A stretch of DNA of 32,587 nt from a virus, in the IMG/VR virus record IMGVR_UViG_3300046462_000544, positions 1 through 32,587 of that record. One strand, written 5' to 3'. The notes below the pieces were generated by a model. It was not told where the DNA came from. It saw only the letters and a list, made by a program, of their open reading frames with translations, and did not search any database. Of this stretch, positions 25,386-31,133 are shown in pieces; positions within the stretch are counted from its first letter, which is position 1, and every line of letters starts with the position of its first letter. Position numbers and translations under genes: made by a program.

Positions 25386-25685
25386 CTACGTAGAGATCAT
25401 GTCCAAGAGTTTAAGTGATGGATTAGCTTCTGCCGGCAGGTGGCGCAGCGTCCAGCAGCGCGCCGGGTTCTGTTCCGTCTCGTGATCGTGCGAATACCTG
25501 CGCGGGTTGCCGCGGTGCTCCACCAGGCTGCTGTCGTCCCCGTGGTTCTTGAGAATGATTCGCGCGATCGCGCCCGTCTTTCGGGCCCGCACGGCTTTTG
25601 CGTTCGGCGCTTTTGCCATCCGTTCCGCCATTGCCGAGTCGACCAGGTCGACCACTCGATCACCCACGCACACAAGGATTCTCAT
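25386..25685 (-). CDS. Hypothetical protein, unknown
   Basis: A 99-residue protein from the ATG at 25685; a GTG nine codons upstream is an alternative. The start MRILVCVGDRVVDLVDSAMA is followed by basic, Arg/Ala-rich sequence and a segment with IARIILKNHGDDSSLVEHRG. No family is recognised. It is separated from neighbours by 54 bases upstream and 71 bases downstream, in contrast to the tight packing elsewhere. Several opposite-strand frames are open here because of base composition. Strand continuity with its neighbours favours this reading. Confidence 0.5.
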   Translation of the reverse strand: MRILVCVGDRVVDLVDSAMAERMAKAPNAKAVRARKTGAIARIILKNHGDDSSLVEHRGNPRRYSHDHETEQNPARCWTLRHLPAEANPSLKLLDMIST

Positions 25686-25739
25686 ATTGGGAGAGCGGGA
25701 AAGTTTAGCCACCGGCCCGACAGTGGATACAGCGACCTC

Positions 25740-25955
25740 TCAGTACTGCTCGTACTGATGGGAGTGGCGGATGTGCTGCATGAAGTGCTTGCCCTTCGAC
25801 TCCGCGGCCATCAGTGCCGCGTGCTTCTGCGGAGATACATCCGAATACCGGTACTTCCGGCCGTTCCCAAACTCCACATGCAGCGTGCGATCCGCGGCGT
25901 TGTAGCCGACCGCCTTGATGGCCTCGGATTCAACCGGCTTCATCGTTACGTTCAC
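25740..25955 (-). CDS. KTSC-domain protein
   Basis: A 71-residue protein consisting of one KTSC domain. ESEAIKAVGYNAADRTLHVE (9-28) is followed by FGNGRKYRYSDVSPQKHAAL and ESKGKHFMQHIR, matching the family pattern of a Ser, a VGYD-type strand, a short hairpin and a final GxxFxxxI helix. The domain occurs alone or fused to lysyl-tRNA synthetases and in phages; its biochemical role is unsettled. The GTG start overlaps the stop of the Gam-like gene (GTGA), so the two are translated together. Confidence 0.75.
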   Translation of the reverse strand: MNVTMKPVESEAIKAVGYNAADRTLHVEFGNGRKYRYSDVSPQKHAALMAAESKGKHFMQHIRHSHQYEQY

Positions 25956-26509
25956 GCTGCGTTCTCCCGCTGCGGTTCAGCCAGGCGGTTGAGCTCAACG
26001 AAAAACGTCTCGCTATTGTCGAGCCGCATCCCGCACCGGGCGAGTTCCTCGGCCGACAATTCCCGCTTGATCTTCACCAGGTCAGGCTTCGGCGGCTTCG
26101 GCTTGTGGAAGTACCGCAGCTTCCACGTCGACTTCAACTTTTTGCAGATCTTCTCCCAGTTCCATTTGGCGTCGAGTGGGATCAATGCTGGGTTGCTCGG
26201 GCTTCGCATCCCCAGGATGCCGTTCGTCAGGCAGGCGCTCTTCTGGCCGTCCACCTCGAGCTTCTGCCGGTTCGCGCGGTAGTAGACCGCGAGCTGCTCC
26301 TCAATCGAGTTGCAAAGCAGCATTGATCGATCAATTTTCGGGGAGTACTGCTTCTGAACCTTGGCCACCTCGGAGTCACGCTCCGCAATTTCCTGCTCGC
26401 AGCCGATCGTCGCGACCAGCAGCGCGTGCATGGCAGACTCACACTGCGCGCGGCTCCAGGCCTCCGGCTTCGTCAGGAAAGGTCCGCGCTCCGGACCAGG
26501 TTTGTTCAC
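25952..26509 (-). CDS. gam: Mu Gam-like dsDNA-end-binding (host-nuclease inhibitor) protein
   Basis: A 185-residue protein. After an N-terminal helix it shows EIAERDSEVAKVQKQYSPKI, a second helix with EEQLAVYYRANRQKLEVDG, and a hairpin with CLTNGILGMRSPSNP. Toward the end come KLRYFHKP, a VKIKRELSAEEL helix and a final GMRLDNSETFFVEL strand. This order is that of phage Mu Gam, a Ku-like protein that coats DNA ends and shields them from exonucleases such as RecBCD. Gam here would protect linear phage DNA on entry or during replication. It starts with GTG, lies after the XRE regulator with a 65-base gap and is coupled to the KTSC gene. Confidence 0.8.
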   Translation of the reverse strand: MNKPGPERGPFLTKPEAWSRAQCESAMHALLVATIGCEQEIAERDSEVAKVQKQYSPKIDRSMLLCNSIEEQLAVYYRANRQKLEVDGQKSACLTNGILGMRSPSNPALIPLDAKWNWEKICKKLKSTWKLRYFHKPKPPKPDLVKIKRELSAEELARCGMRLDNSETFFVELNRLAEPQRENAA

Positions 26510-26574
26510 GATTTAATTGTGGGCCTCGAGGTCTTGAATTGACTAGATAGCCAAGTGGCCCACGGCCAGGTGGC

Positions 26575-26970
26575 CTACGCCTCGGCCAGGGCGTCCAGGA
26601 TCGCCATCAGCGCGACGATGTCGAGGTCGTAATATCTCTCCATCAACAGGTCGATCGAGCCTCCAGCGGCCCTGCTGGCGCGTACACAAGTGGCAAGCCC
26701 GTGGCGCTGGCCCAGCTTCACACGCACTTTGCACAAGGAACATACGTATCCGCAGCTGACCTCATCGTGCCCTGTGAGGTGATTCGGGGTGCAGCTGAGA
26801 GCCAGGCACAGCTTCAGGATCGTGCTCAGGTGTATGTCGCGCCCCTGGCCGCCCTCGAGCGCAATTATGGTCGACAACCCGAGGCCTGCCCTTTTCGCCA
26901 GCTGCCGCTGCGATAGGGCGCACCTGGTGCGCGCGGCCTTCATTCTCGCCGGGATGACCCGTTTGAACAC
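26575..26970 (-). CDS. XRE-family regulator with C-terminal Cys cluster
   Basis: 131 residues from a GTG at 26970; an ATG at 26943 would give 122. The helix-turn-helix covers about 10-65: MKAARTRCALSQRQLAKRAG, then LSTIIALEGG and IHLSTILKLCLALSC. Residues 73-95 hold C73, C77, C80, H90 and C95, a possible zinc site unlike ordinary cI/Cro repressors. The end, YYDLDIVALMAILDALAEA, is helical and may dimerise. It is divergent from the plus-strand LuxR-type gene, with a small inverted repeat (26976-26987) immediately upstream. That is the arrangement expected of an autoregulated genetic switch. It probably controls the plus-strand cassette and/or its own operon. Confidence 0.75.
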   Translation of the reverse strand: MFKRVIPARMKAARTRCALSQRQLAKRAGLGLSTIIALEGGQGRDIHLSTILKLCLALSCTPNHLTGHDEVSCGYVCSLCKVRVKLGQRHGLATCVRASRAAGGSIDLLMERYYDLDIVALMAILDALAEA

Positions 26971-26975
26971 TCTTA

Positions 26976-27071
26976 TGCACCCGTGCAACACACTGCGCGT
27001 TTTTTGGCCCCTAACCCTTGATACCTATAGTAGACAAGCGCGTACTTTTTCCCGGGGCCTTCGCTCCCCGG
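26976..27071. promoter_or_regulatory. Divergent control region with candidate operator and promoter
   Basis: Between the divergent XRE and LuxR-type genes lies an inverted repeat with arms TGCAC and GTGCA separated by CC (26976-26987). There is also a plus-strand promoter-like pair, TTGGCC at 27004 and TATAGT at 27026, spaced by 16 bases. Further downstream CCGGGG and CCCCGG (27052-27071) can pair across an 8-base loop just before the GTG at 27080, forming a leader hairpin. On the minus strand TTGTCT is the best -35-like hexamer, without a convincing partner. These are visual matches only. Confidence 0.35.
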
Positions 27072-27079
27072 ATGATCCA

Positions 27080-27283
27080 GTGCTCAGCCCTCGACAAAAA
27101 CAGGTGGCCGCGCTGATAACCGCGGGACACTCAAACAAAGAGATAGCAGCTCAACTAGGCATTTCGCCTGGCACGGTCAAATCTCACATTGCCCGGGTCT
27201 TTTTCAAGCTCGCAGTTCCCAACCGCACCAGTCTCGCAGTTCTTCTGACAACCCAACAAGGAGACTTATGCAACAAATCGTAG
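27080..27283 (+). CDS. Solo LuxR-type (GerE) DNA-binding protein
   Basis: 67 residues from GTG 27080; an ATG at 26975 in the same frame would add 35 residues but would cross the control region. The protein is essentially one LuxR-type helix-turn-helix: LSPRQKQVAALITAGHSNKE, then IAAQLGISPGTVKSHIARVF and a last helix. The key residues are present: Glu in NKEIA, the GTVKSHI recognition helix and Val/Leu core. No sensor or receiver domain is present. It starts a four-gene plus-strand block and overlaps the next gene. It likely activates or represses that block or phage late genes, opposite the XRE regulator. Confidence 0.7.
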   Translation: MLSPRQKQVAALITAGHSNKEIAAQLGISPGTVKSHIARVFFKLAVPNRTSLAVLLTTQQGDLCNKS

Positions 27284-27498
27284 CCGATCCGACCAAAACA
27301 GCCGTAATCACCGCAGTCGCCGCGGGAATGGCCGGGGATGGCCTGCTGGCCGCCCAGGCCGTTGCCCGCCTCGAGACAGTGCTTCCTGTCTACCTCGCGA
27401 ACCAGCCCAGCGTCGAGCAGTGCGCCATCGACTTTATCAATTACATGCATGGCGCGGGCTCAATGCCCGACTGGTACAAGCACGCCCAGGGGCTCTGA
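27268..27498 (+). CDS. Small hypothetical protein in plus-strand cassette
   Basis: A 76-residue helical protein, MQQIVADPTKTAVITAVAAG and onward, ending GAGSMPDWYKHAQGL. The start is supported by AAGGAGA 6 bases before the ATG. It overlaps the LuxR-type gene in another frame. The first third is Ala/Val-rich but too polar to be a clear membrane segment. No family is recognised. Its conserved-looking layout with the next two genes suggests a common function. Confidence 0.65.
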   Translation: MQQIVADPTKTAVITAVAAGMAGDGLLAAQAVARLETVLPVYLANQPSVEQCAIDFINYMHGAGSMPDWYKHAQGL

Positions 27499-27501
27499 AA
27501 T

Positions 27502-27711
27502 ATGGGAGCCGCCATACTGTTCGCCTTCATCACCGAGGCCTTGAAGGCCTTCAACGCCATCTACCAGGACCAGCCCGTTGCCGAGCGCAGGGCCGCGGCA
27601 TTTATCTGGTGGAATTGTTCGAAGTGGATGGTGTATCCGCTGCTCAGTGCCGACCAGCGTAAACAAATTGACGACGCCGCGGCCGCCGCGCCGCAGGTGG
27701 TGTCCGCATGA
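27502..27711 (+). CDS. Small hypothetical protein, one possible membrane helix
   Basis: A 69-residue protein starting MGAAILFAFITEALKAFNAI. The first 20 residues are hydrophobic with one Glu and one Lys, so membrane association is possible. A Trp-rich patch (FIWWNCSKWMVYPL) sits mid-protein, followed by an acidic, Ala-rich end. It follows the 76-residue gene by three bases and overlaps the hydrolase gene by ATGA. With a downstream hydrolase, a holin or partner role can be imagined, but the sequence does not show it. Confidence 0.6.
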   Translation: MGAAILFAFITEALKAFNAIYQDQPVAERRAAAFIWWNCSKWMVYPLLSADQRKQIDDAAAAAPQVVSA

Positions 27712-28322
27712 GGCCACTGCTTCCCGGCGACATCATTGTCTACGATGGGGGCGACACCAGCGACCTGGTCGAGGTCGTCACACACTTCCTGTCGAACGGC
27801 ATCAAATTCGTCACGCGATCGAAACTGAGCCACGCCTCGATGATTTGGCCGTTCAGCGTTCCCATCAATGGGGCCCCCCAGACCGAGCTCCATGTCATCC
27901 AGTCCACGATCAACGGCCGAGTGAACGGCGTGCAGCTCACGCCCCTGGCAGACACTGTGGCATCCCACGCCCGCAGCTGGGCTCTCTGCCTAAACGCCGT
28001 CTGGCGCCGCAACCTGGATTTCGGCGCAATGTGGAAGCTAGGCGCCGGCATGCTCGATCACGATAAATACAACGTGATCGAGATCGGCGAATATCTGGCG
28101 AGGCACATCCCGCTCATTCAGGAGCTGCCAGTGCTCTCGCAGTCGATTCCGGGGATGGAGGTCTGCAGCGAGCTCGACGCGATCCTGCTGCGCGCGGGAG
28201 GCCTGCCAGGCCTGCATCCTGCGCTGACCAGTCCGCAGGTGCTCGCGGAGTTGCGCATTTATGATGAGTGCGTACAGCTCGCCGGCCCTCCGGAGGCGAT
28301 CCCCGGCTTCAACACGGTGTGA
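27708..28322 (+). CDS. YiiX/NlpC-P60-like cysteine hydrolase
   Basis: A 204-residue protein. PGDIIVYDG (6-14) is the opening beta strand of NlpC/P60 enzymes. SKLSHASMI (38-46) carries the catalytic-type His42, and EVCSELDAIL (151-160) the catalytic-type Cys153. The His precedes the Cys, which is the circularly permuted order of the YiiX/YaeF branch rather than canonical NlpC/P60. Members are thiol hydrolases, some cutting peptidoglycan peptides or lipids. It has no signal peptide. As the only cell-wall-hydrolase-like gene here it could be the endolysin, or an accessory enzyme of the LuxR-led cassette. The gene ends one base before a palindrome. Confidence 0.7.
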   Translation: MRPLLPGDIIVYDGGDTSDLVEVVTHFLSNGIKFVTRSKLSHASMIWPFSVPINGAPQTELHVIQSTINGRVNGVQLTPLADTVASHARSWALCLNAVWRRNLDFGAMWKLGAGMLDHDKYNVIEIGEYLARHIPLIQELPVLSQSIPGMEVCSELDAILLRAGGLPGLHPALTSPQVLAELRIYDECVQLAGPPEAIPGFNTV

Positions 28323-28356
28323 GTTTCTATTTAAATAGAAACGCCCCGGGCCCGGG
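28323..28356. repeat. Two adjacent perfect palindromes between convergent genes
   Basis: A perfect 20-bp AT-rich palindrome (arm GTTTCTATTT, 28323-28342) is followed after two bases by a perfect 12-bp GC-only palindrome (CCCGGGCCCGGG, 28345-28356). They lie directly after the hydrolase stop and before the convergent zinc-ribbon gene. Symmetry would work in both directions, so a bidirectional terminator is possible, although there is no U-run after the GC stem. A protein-binding or recombination site is the alternative. Confidence 0.6.
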
Positions 28357-28377
28357 ATAATTGACCCAGCCCGCTGT

Positions 28378-28578
28378 TTATGAGGGTTCCGCGCGTCTGA
28401 TCGCGACCACCTTCGCCCTGCAGGCTGGGCACCAGTTTCCTGGGACCGGGTAGAGACGAGCTCCGCACACACACTTCACCAGCAGGTTGCCGGCCGCGAC
28501 CGGTTCGGTCGATCGACGTTCACCTGTGGTCGTCTCCAGGTCGACAACGAGCTGCAGGGGCTTCCATTCAGGGGCCAT
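28378..28578 (-). CDS. Small zinc-ribbon protein
   Basis: A 66-residue protein. The second half holds CVCGARLYPVPGNWCPACRA, i.e. two CxxC-type knuckles (CVC and CPAC) separated by 12 residues, a compact zinc ribbon. The N-terminal part (MAPEWKPLQLVVDLETTTGE) is unremarkable. It is the last gene of the minus-strand early region but is separated from it by about 190 bases. It may bind nucleic acid or a host protein. The convergent hydrolase gene ends 56 bases away. Confidence 0.65.
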   Translation of the reverse strand: MAPEWKPLQLVVDLETTTGERRSTEPVAAGNLLVKCVCGARLYPVPGNWCPACRAKVVAIRRAEPS

Positions 28579-28591
28579 GCTGCCAGATTAT

Positions 28592-28691
28592 CAAGCGCGG
28601 GGGAGCTGTATGTTCGATGGTTTCGGGAGAGAAACGCGGGAGTTTGAGGCCTTCACATCATCCCCTACAAACCCCCAGCCCCCCGCGCTTG
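28592..28691. repeat. 11-bp inverted repeat in the intergenic stretch
   Basis: CAAGCGCGGGG at 28592-28602 is matched by its exact reverse complement, CCCCGCGCTTG, at 28681-28691, with 78 bases between. The 189-base stretch 28579-28767 has no convincing gene. A folded RNA with a long loop or a paired protein-binding site would explain it. Confidence 0.45.
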
Positions 28692-28767
28692 TTCCGCCGT
28701 CGACGGCCGGCGTAGCCGTTGCCCGATTTGGCTCGGAGCCGGCCTCTTCAGTTTACGTCAGCAGAGG

Positions 28768-28935
28768 TCATCCCTCGACATAGCCGACGTTCACAACTTC
28801 CACCTTGACCAGCGCCCCATCCTCCAAGGTCAAGCGCAGAGCGCATGACCTGGTGCCGTTAGGGTCAACCTCTTCCAGGGGAGCCTGTTCCCCTGACATC
28901 AACTCTGTTGCCTCAACCGTAATCACTCTTCTCAT
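28768..28935 (-). CDS. Small hypothetical beta-rich protein
   Basis: A 55-residue protein, MRRVITVEATELMSGEQAPL and onward, with CALRLTLEDGALVKVEVVN at the end, probably a small beta sheet. The start is chosen because the ATG overlaps the upstream stop (ATGA). No family is recognised. It is the last member of the chain of overlapping early genes. Confidence 0.55.
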   Translation of the reverse strand: MRRVITVEATELMSGEQAPLEEVDPNGTRSCALRLTLEDGALVKVEVVNVGYVEG

Positions 28936-29174
28936 TTTTTCCCTTTGCCTGACGTCTGCGCCGGTCGCAGCATCTGCGCCGGTCGCAGCTCGCGAAATAA
29001 TGCAGCCCAATTCGCCCGGTGAGCTCCCTCGCGCCATTCGAGGATGGCTTCGACGGCGGCGAGACACCTCGAACACAAATCCCCGTCAACCCATGAGCAC
29101 GGCGGCACGCACGGCTCACGATCTGTACAGCCACACACCCGGCAGCGTAACCAGCCGTCGCGATCAAATGTCAT
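28932..29174 (-). CDS. Small Cys-rich (zinc-binding-type) protein
   Basis: An 80-residue protein. The N-terminal half is Cys-rich: CRVCGCTDREPC (11-22), then PPCSWVDGDLCSRC (24-37). The order CxxCGCTDxxPC, CxWV, DLCSxC is a recurring small phage and bacterial metal-binding motif. The C-terminal half is basic and helical (AAVEAILEWREGAHRANWAA) with a repeat LRPAQMLRPAQ. The start overlaps the upstream stop by ATGA, and the stop overlaps the next start. The function is unknown; a DNA-binding or host-modulating role is possible. Confidence 0.7.
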   Translation of the reverse strand: MTFDRDGWLRCRVCGCTDREPCVPPCSWVDGDLCSRCLAAVEAILEWREGAHRANWAALFRELRPAQMLRPAQTSGKGKK

Positions 29175-29353
29175 TTACACACCTCACTAAGCCGCTCGAT
29201 ATAGGCCTGCATCTGCTCGACGTCGGCAAGCTTGGCGCGCACACCGTCCAACTGCTGCTCGATTTCTGTGTGTTGGACTCTCGCCTGCCAGGCCGCGCCC
29301 GCCAGGAAGGAGACGGCGATCGAGAGCAGGTACATGATCACCCGGTGAATCAT
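29171..29353 (-). CDS. Small single-pass membrane protein with coiled coil
   Basis: A 60-residue protein. Residues 4-22 are hydrophobic (RVIMYLLSIAVSFLAGAAW), followed by a coiled coil (EIEQQLDGVRAKLADVEQMQ) ending in a Cys. This is the layout of small inner-membrane spanin-like or superinfection-type proteins. ATG and stop overlap both neighbours by ATGA. Its function cannot be decided from sequence. Confidence 0.6.
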   Translation of the reverse strand: MIHRVIMYLLSIAVSFLAGAAWQARVQHTEIEQQLDGVRAKLADVEQMQAYIERLSEVCK

Positions 29354-29535
29354 GGCTTCGCTTCCTCCTGGATGGCCGCGCGTTCCTGCCCGTCGTAGCC
29401 GTGTACAGGGCAGTGGAGGCCACAGAAGTACTCGCCGCGAACGATATGCAGCTTCTGTTCGCCTTCCGGCCGCCGGCCGCACATTATGCAGGGTGCAGTG
29501 ATCGCGCGGCCGCGGATCGCACTGCAGGGGGTCAC
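29350..29535 (-). CDS. Small Cys/His-rich protein
   Basis: A 61-residue protein beginning with a GTG that overlaps the stop of the cohesin-dockerin gene (GTGA). It contains CIMCGRR (16-22) and, after a short spacer, YFCGLHCPVHGYDG (36-49). Two CxxC-like pairs and a His suggest a zinc knuckle. No family is recognised. It is one of four Cys-rich mini-proteins within 1.2 kb. Confidence 0.6.
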   Translation of the reverse strand: MTPCSAIRGRAITAPCIMCGRRPEGEQKLHIVRGEYFCGLHCPVHGYDGQERAAIQEEAKP

Positions 29536-30149
29536 GGGAGCGCACCCCTCACCAGCAGCTGCACGTCGAGGATATTGCTCGCGCCATCCGCGTTGAAGTC
29601 GCTCGCCGCCGTGCTGCCACTGAGAATCTGCTGGATCAGCAGCTGCAAGTCCAGCAGGTCGACCTTCCCGTCGTGATTCAAATCGAAGCGGGAGAAGACG
29701 GCAATATTGCCACCACTGCCGATGGTCGCGATCGCATCGGCGGCCAGTGAAGCCGAGAGCAGGACCGCCAGCCCAACCGGAACCTGGCCCGTGGCCGCCG
29801 GCGCCAGGGTCAGCGATACATTCGCCAGCACACCGTCGCCGATCAGGTTGGTGTTTATGCCGGTGCACAGGCAGACAAACGCGCCGTTTGAACCAGCGCA
29901 GCTGATGGTCTTAGCCGCCGCCACCGCGGCGGGCCCAGGAGTGACTGAGATTGCCGTGATGGCGGCCGCCGGATATGTAACCGTCCATTGAACGCCGGCC
30001 GGCTGGCTACCGCCCGAGGCGATCGTCAGAGCCAGCACCGCGGTGCTGCCAGGCTCGGCAGTGATATTGCCTAAGGTCAGGGACACCGGCGCCTGCGCCA
30101 GCGCGCCTGCGCCAAGATTTGCAAACAGCAGCAGGATTAACGTCTTCAT
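29532..30149 (-). CDS. Exported cohesin-dockerin protein
   Basis: A 205-residue protein. The ATG at 30149 is chosen because it gives a signal peptide ending GAGALA before Q and overlaps the upstream stop. Residues 22-148 resemble a cohesin: VSLTLGNITAEPGSTAVLAL, a VQWTVTYPAAAITAISV core, then GDGVLANVSLTLAP. Residues 155-202 are a type I dockerin with two calcium-loop repeats: FDLNHDGKVDLLDLQLLIQ (155-173) and DFNADGASNILDVQLLVR (184-201). The Asp/Asn positions of the first loop are complete; the second (DFNADGASNILD) is slightly degenerate. Cohesins and dockerins bind each other in cellulosomes and other surface assemblies. Having both in one chain could allow polymer formation. It is very unusual in a phage early operon. 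Confidence 0.8.
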   Translation of the reverse strand: MKTLILLLFANLGAGALAQAPVSLTLGNITAEPGSTAVLALTIASGGSQPAGVQWTVTYPAAAITAISVTPGPAAVAAAKTISCAGSNGAFVCLCTGINTNLIGDGVLANVSLTLAPAATGQVPVGLAVLLSASLAADAIATIGSGGNIAVFSRFDLNHDGKVDLLDLQLLIQQILSGSTAASDFNADGASNILDVQLLVRGALP

Positions 30150-30421
30150 TGGGTGCCTTTCTCGCACAGTTCGGCCTTCTCGATCAGAACTTTCGCCAGC
30201 TCGCGCGCCATCTCGGGCGGTAGAGCCAGCCAACGTACTGGCCCGCCAAAATCCACCCGCACAAGCCTGTTCGGTACGTCCGCAGCGAGTCCAAATATGA
30301 GTTCTCCCTCGTCGTCAGTGGTGAGTTTGCCGCCGGGGAAGGTGTGGGTAGGTCCAAGACCGGGTACTTGGCCTGGCTTGGCTTTGATTTTCTTATGGAT
30401 CACGATTTTCTTATGGCTCAT
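30146..30421 (-). CDS. Hypothetical protein, 91 aa
   Basis: A 91-residue protein, starting MSHKKIVIHKKIKAKPGQVP (a basic N-terminus), then a beta-rich middle (NRLVRVDFGGPVRWLALPPE) and a helix with ARELAKVLIEKAEL. The VRxDFGxPVxWLxLPPExARxLAxxL wording resembles small phage proteins of unknown function. It overlaps the cohesin-dockerin start by ATGA and follows the 31-residue gene by 13 bases. Confidence 0.65.
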   Translation of the reverse strand: MSHKKIVIHKKIKAKPGQVPGLGPTHTFPGGKLTTDDEGELIFGLAADVPNRLVRVDFGGPVRWLALPPEMARELAKVLIEKAELCEKGTQ

Positions 30422-30434
30422 TTGGTTGCCTATT

Positions 30435-30530
30435 TCAGAATGGCGGCGCGTTCGCAATCACCCACAAATAGGCGATTGCATAGCCGACCACAAAGCCGAC
30501 GATCACCACTATTTGCGCTTTATCCTTCAT
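30435..30530 (-). CDS. Tiny single-pass membrane protein (31 aa)
   Basis: A 31-residue peptide, MKDKAQIVVIVGFVVGYAIA and onward. It is one membrane helix (about 7-26) flanked by Lys at the start and NAPPF at the end. It overlaps the preceding gene by 11 bases in another frame. The size makes it uncertain, but the hydrophobic pattern and the tight fit between two genes favour translation. Confidence 0.5.
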   Translation of the reverse strand: MKDKAQIVVIVGFVVGYAIAYLWVIANAPPF

Positions 30531-30813
30531 GCACGTCCTCCCCCGGATCGTCGCCCAGTCGCATCACGTCTGCGCAGGCCTCAAATCCCTCCTCTGCCGT
30601 GCGCGCAATGAGTAAGTCGACCACCCCGCGCACTGTTCTTGCCGTGGGCCGGTCCTTGAACCCCGGATGGCGTAACGCGAGCTGCAGAGCTCCAACTACG
30701 GACATCAGCGCGGCCAGATCCCAGTGGACGGGCAGAACGAAGCCGGCGGCGGCCGCCTGCTCCATCTCTTCGAAGCTCCCCCGCATCAGCCGCTCTTTTC
30801 CCTTCGAAGTCAT
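30520..30813 (-). CDS. Hypothetical protein, about 97 aa
   Basis: A helical protein from the ATG at 30813; a GTG one codon upstream is an equal option. It contains FEEMEQAAAAGFVLPVHWDL and LALRHPGFKDRPTARTVRGV, then an acidic end. Phrases like LALRHPxxxGxxxxxxxxV are seen in small phage proteins of unknown role. Its start shares a base with the upstream stop. Confidence 0.6.
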   Translation of the reverse strand: MTSKGKERLMRGSFEEMEQAAAAGFVLPVHWDLAALMSVVGALQLALRHPGFKDRPTARTVRGVVDLLIARTAEEGFEACADVMRLGDDPGEDVHEG

Positions 30814-31133
30814 CACCTCGGCACCACCTCGACGGCCGCGATCGCGCGCTGCACCACCGCCGCCTGCTCATGGTGCCCTCGTTCAGTTAGCTGGGTTGCC
30901 AGCGATCGCAGGCCGCGGCGTTTCAGTTTCGCCTCCGCCATCAGCCGGCGCCTATTCTCGAGCCGGCGATCGCGCGCGGCACGTTCCAAGTCGGATTCTG
31001 GGGGCACTGTCGTCTCCTTTGTCGGGTTTCTGTCGGGTTGCTGGCGGGTTAGTGGCGTGCCGGTCCAGCGTGCGCCGGTGAGGCCTCTGCGCGCGAGCAT
31101 CATGCGCTGCCATTCCAGCCACCGTGGGCTCAC
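30813..31133 (-). CDS. Hypothetical basic protein, 106 aa
   Basis: Starts with a GTG at 31133 that overlaps the stop of the large upstream gene (GTGA). It opens MSPRWLEWQRMMLARRGLTG and continues through a Pro/Thr-rich linker to an Arg-rich helix (DLERAARDRRLENRRRLMAE) and KLKRRGLRSLATQL. It is strongly basic, so nucleic-acid binding is possible. No family is recognised. Its pairing with the putative replication gene suggests a helper role, for example helicase loading, but nothing proves it. Confidence 0.6.
   Translation of the reverse strand: MSPRWLEWQRMMLARRGLTGARWTGTPLTRQQPDRNPTKETTVPPESDLERAARDRRLENRRRLMAEAKLKRRGLRSLATQLTERGHHEQAAVVQRAIAAVEVVPR

Noticed and set aside
25372-25418. AAAGGAGGT followed by an ATG and a 14-codon plus-strand frame
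   Set aside because: A good-looking ribosome site but a very short peptide on the opposite strand to the operon; likely chance.
25440-26282. Plus-strand frame of 280 codons
   Set aside because: Opposes the Gam-like and KTSC genes, which have recognisable family patterns.
26551-26580. Imperfect 15-base tandem repeat (CCAAGTGGCCCACGG / CCAGGTGGCCTACGC)
   Set aside because: Only two copies with three mismatches at the end of the XRE gene; too short and degenerate to interpret.
28612-28783. Plus-strand 57-codon frame after GGGGGAG
   Set aside because: A plausible ribosome site but no family, Pro/Ser-rich composition and overlap with the end of a minus-strand gene; left as undecided non-coding.
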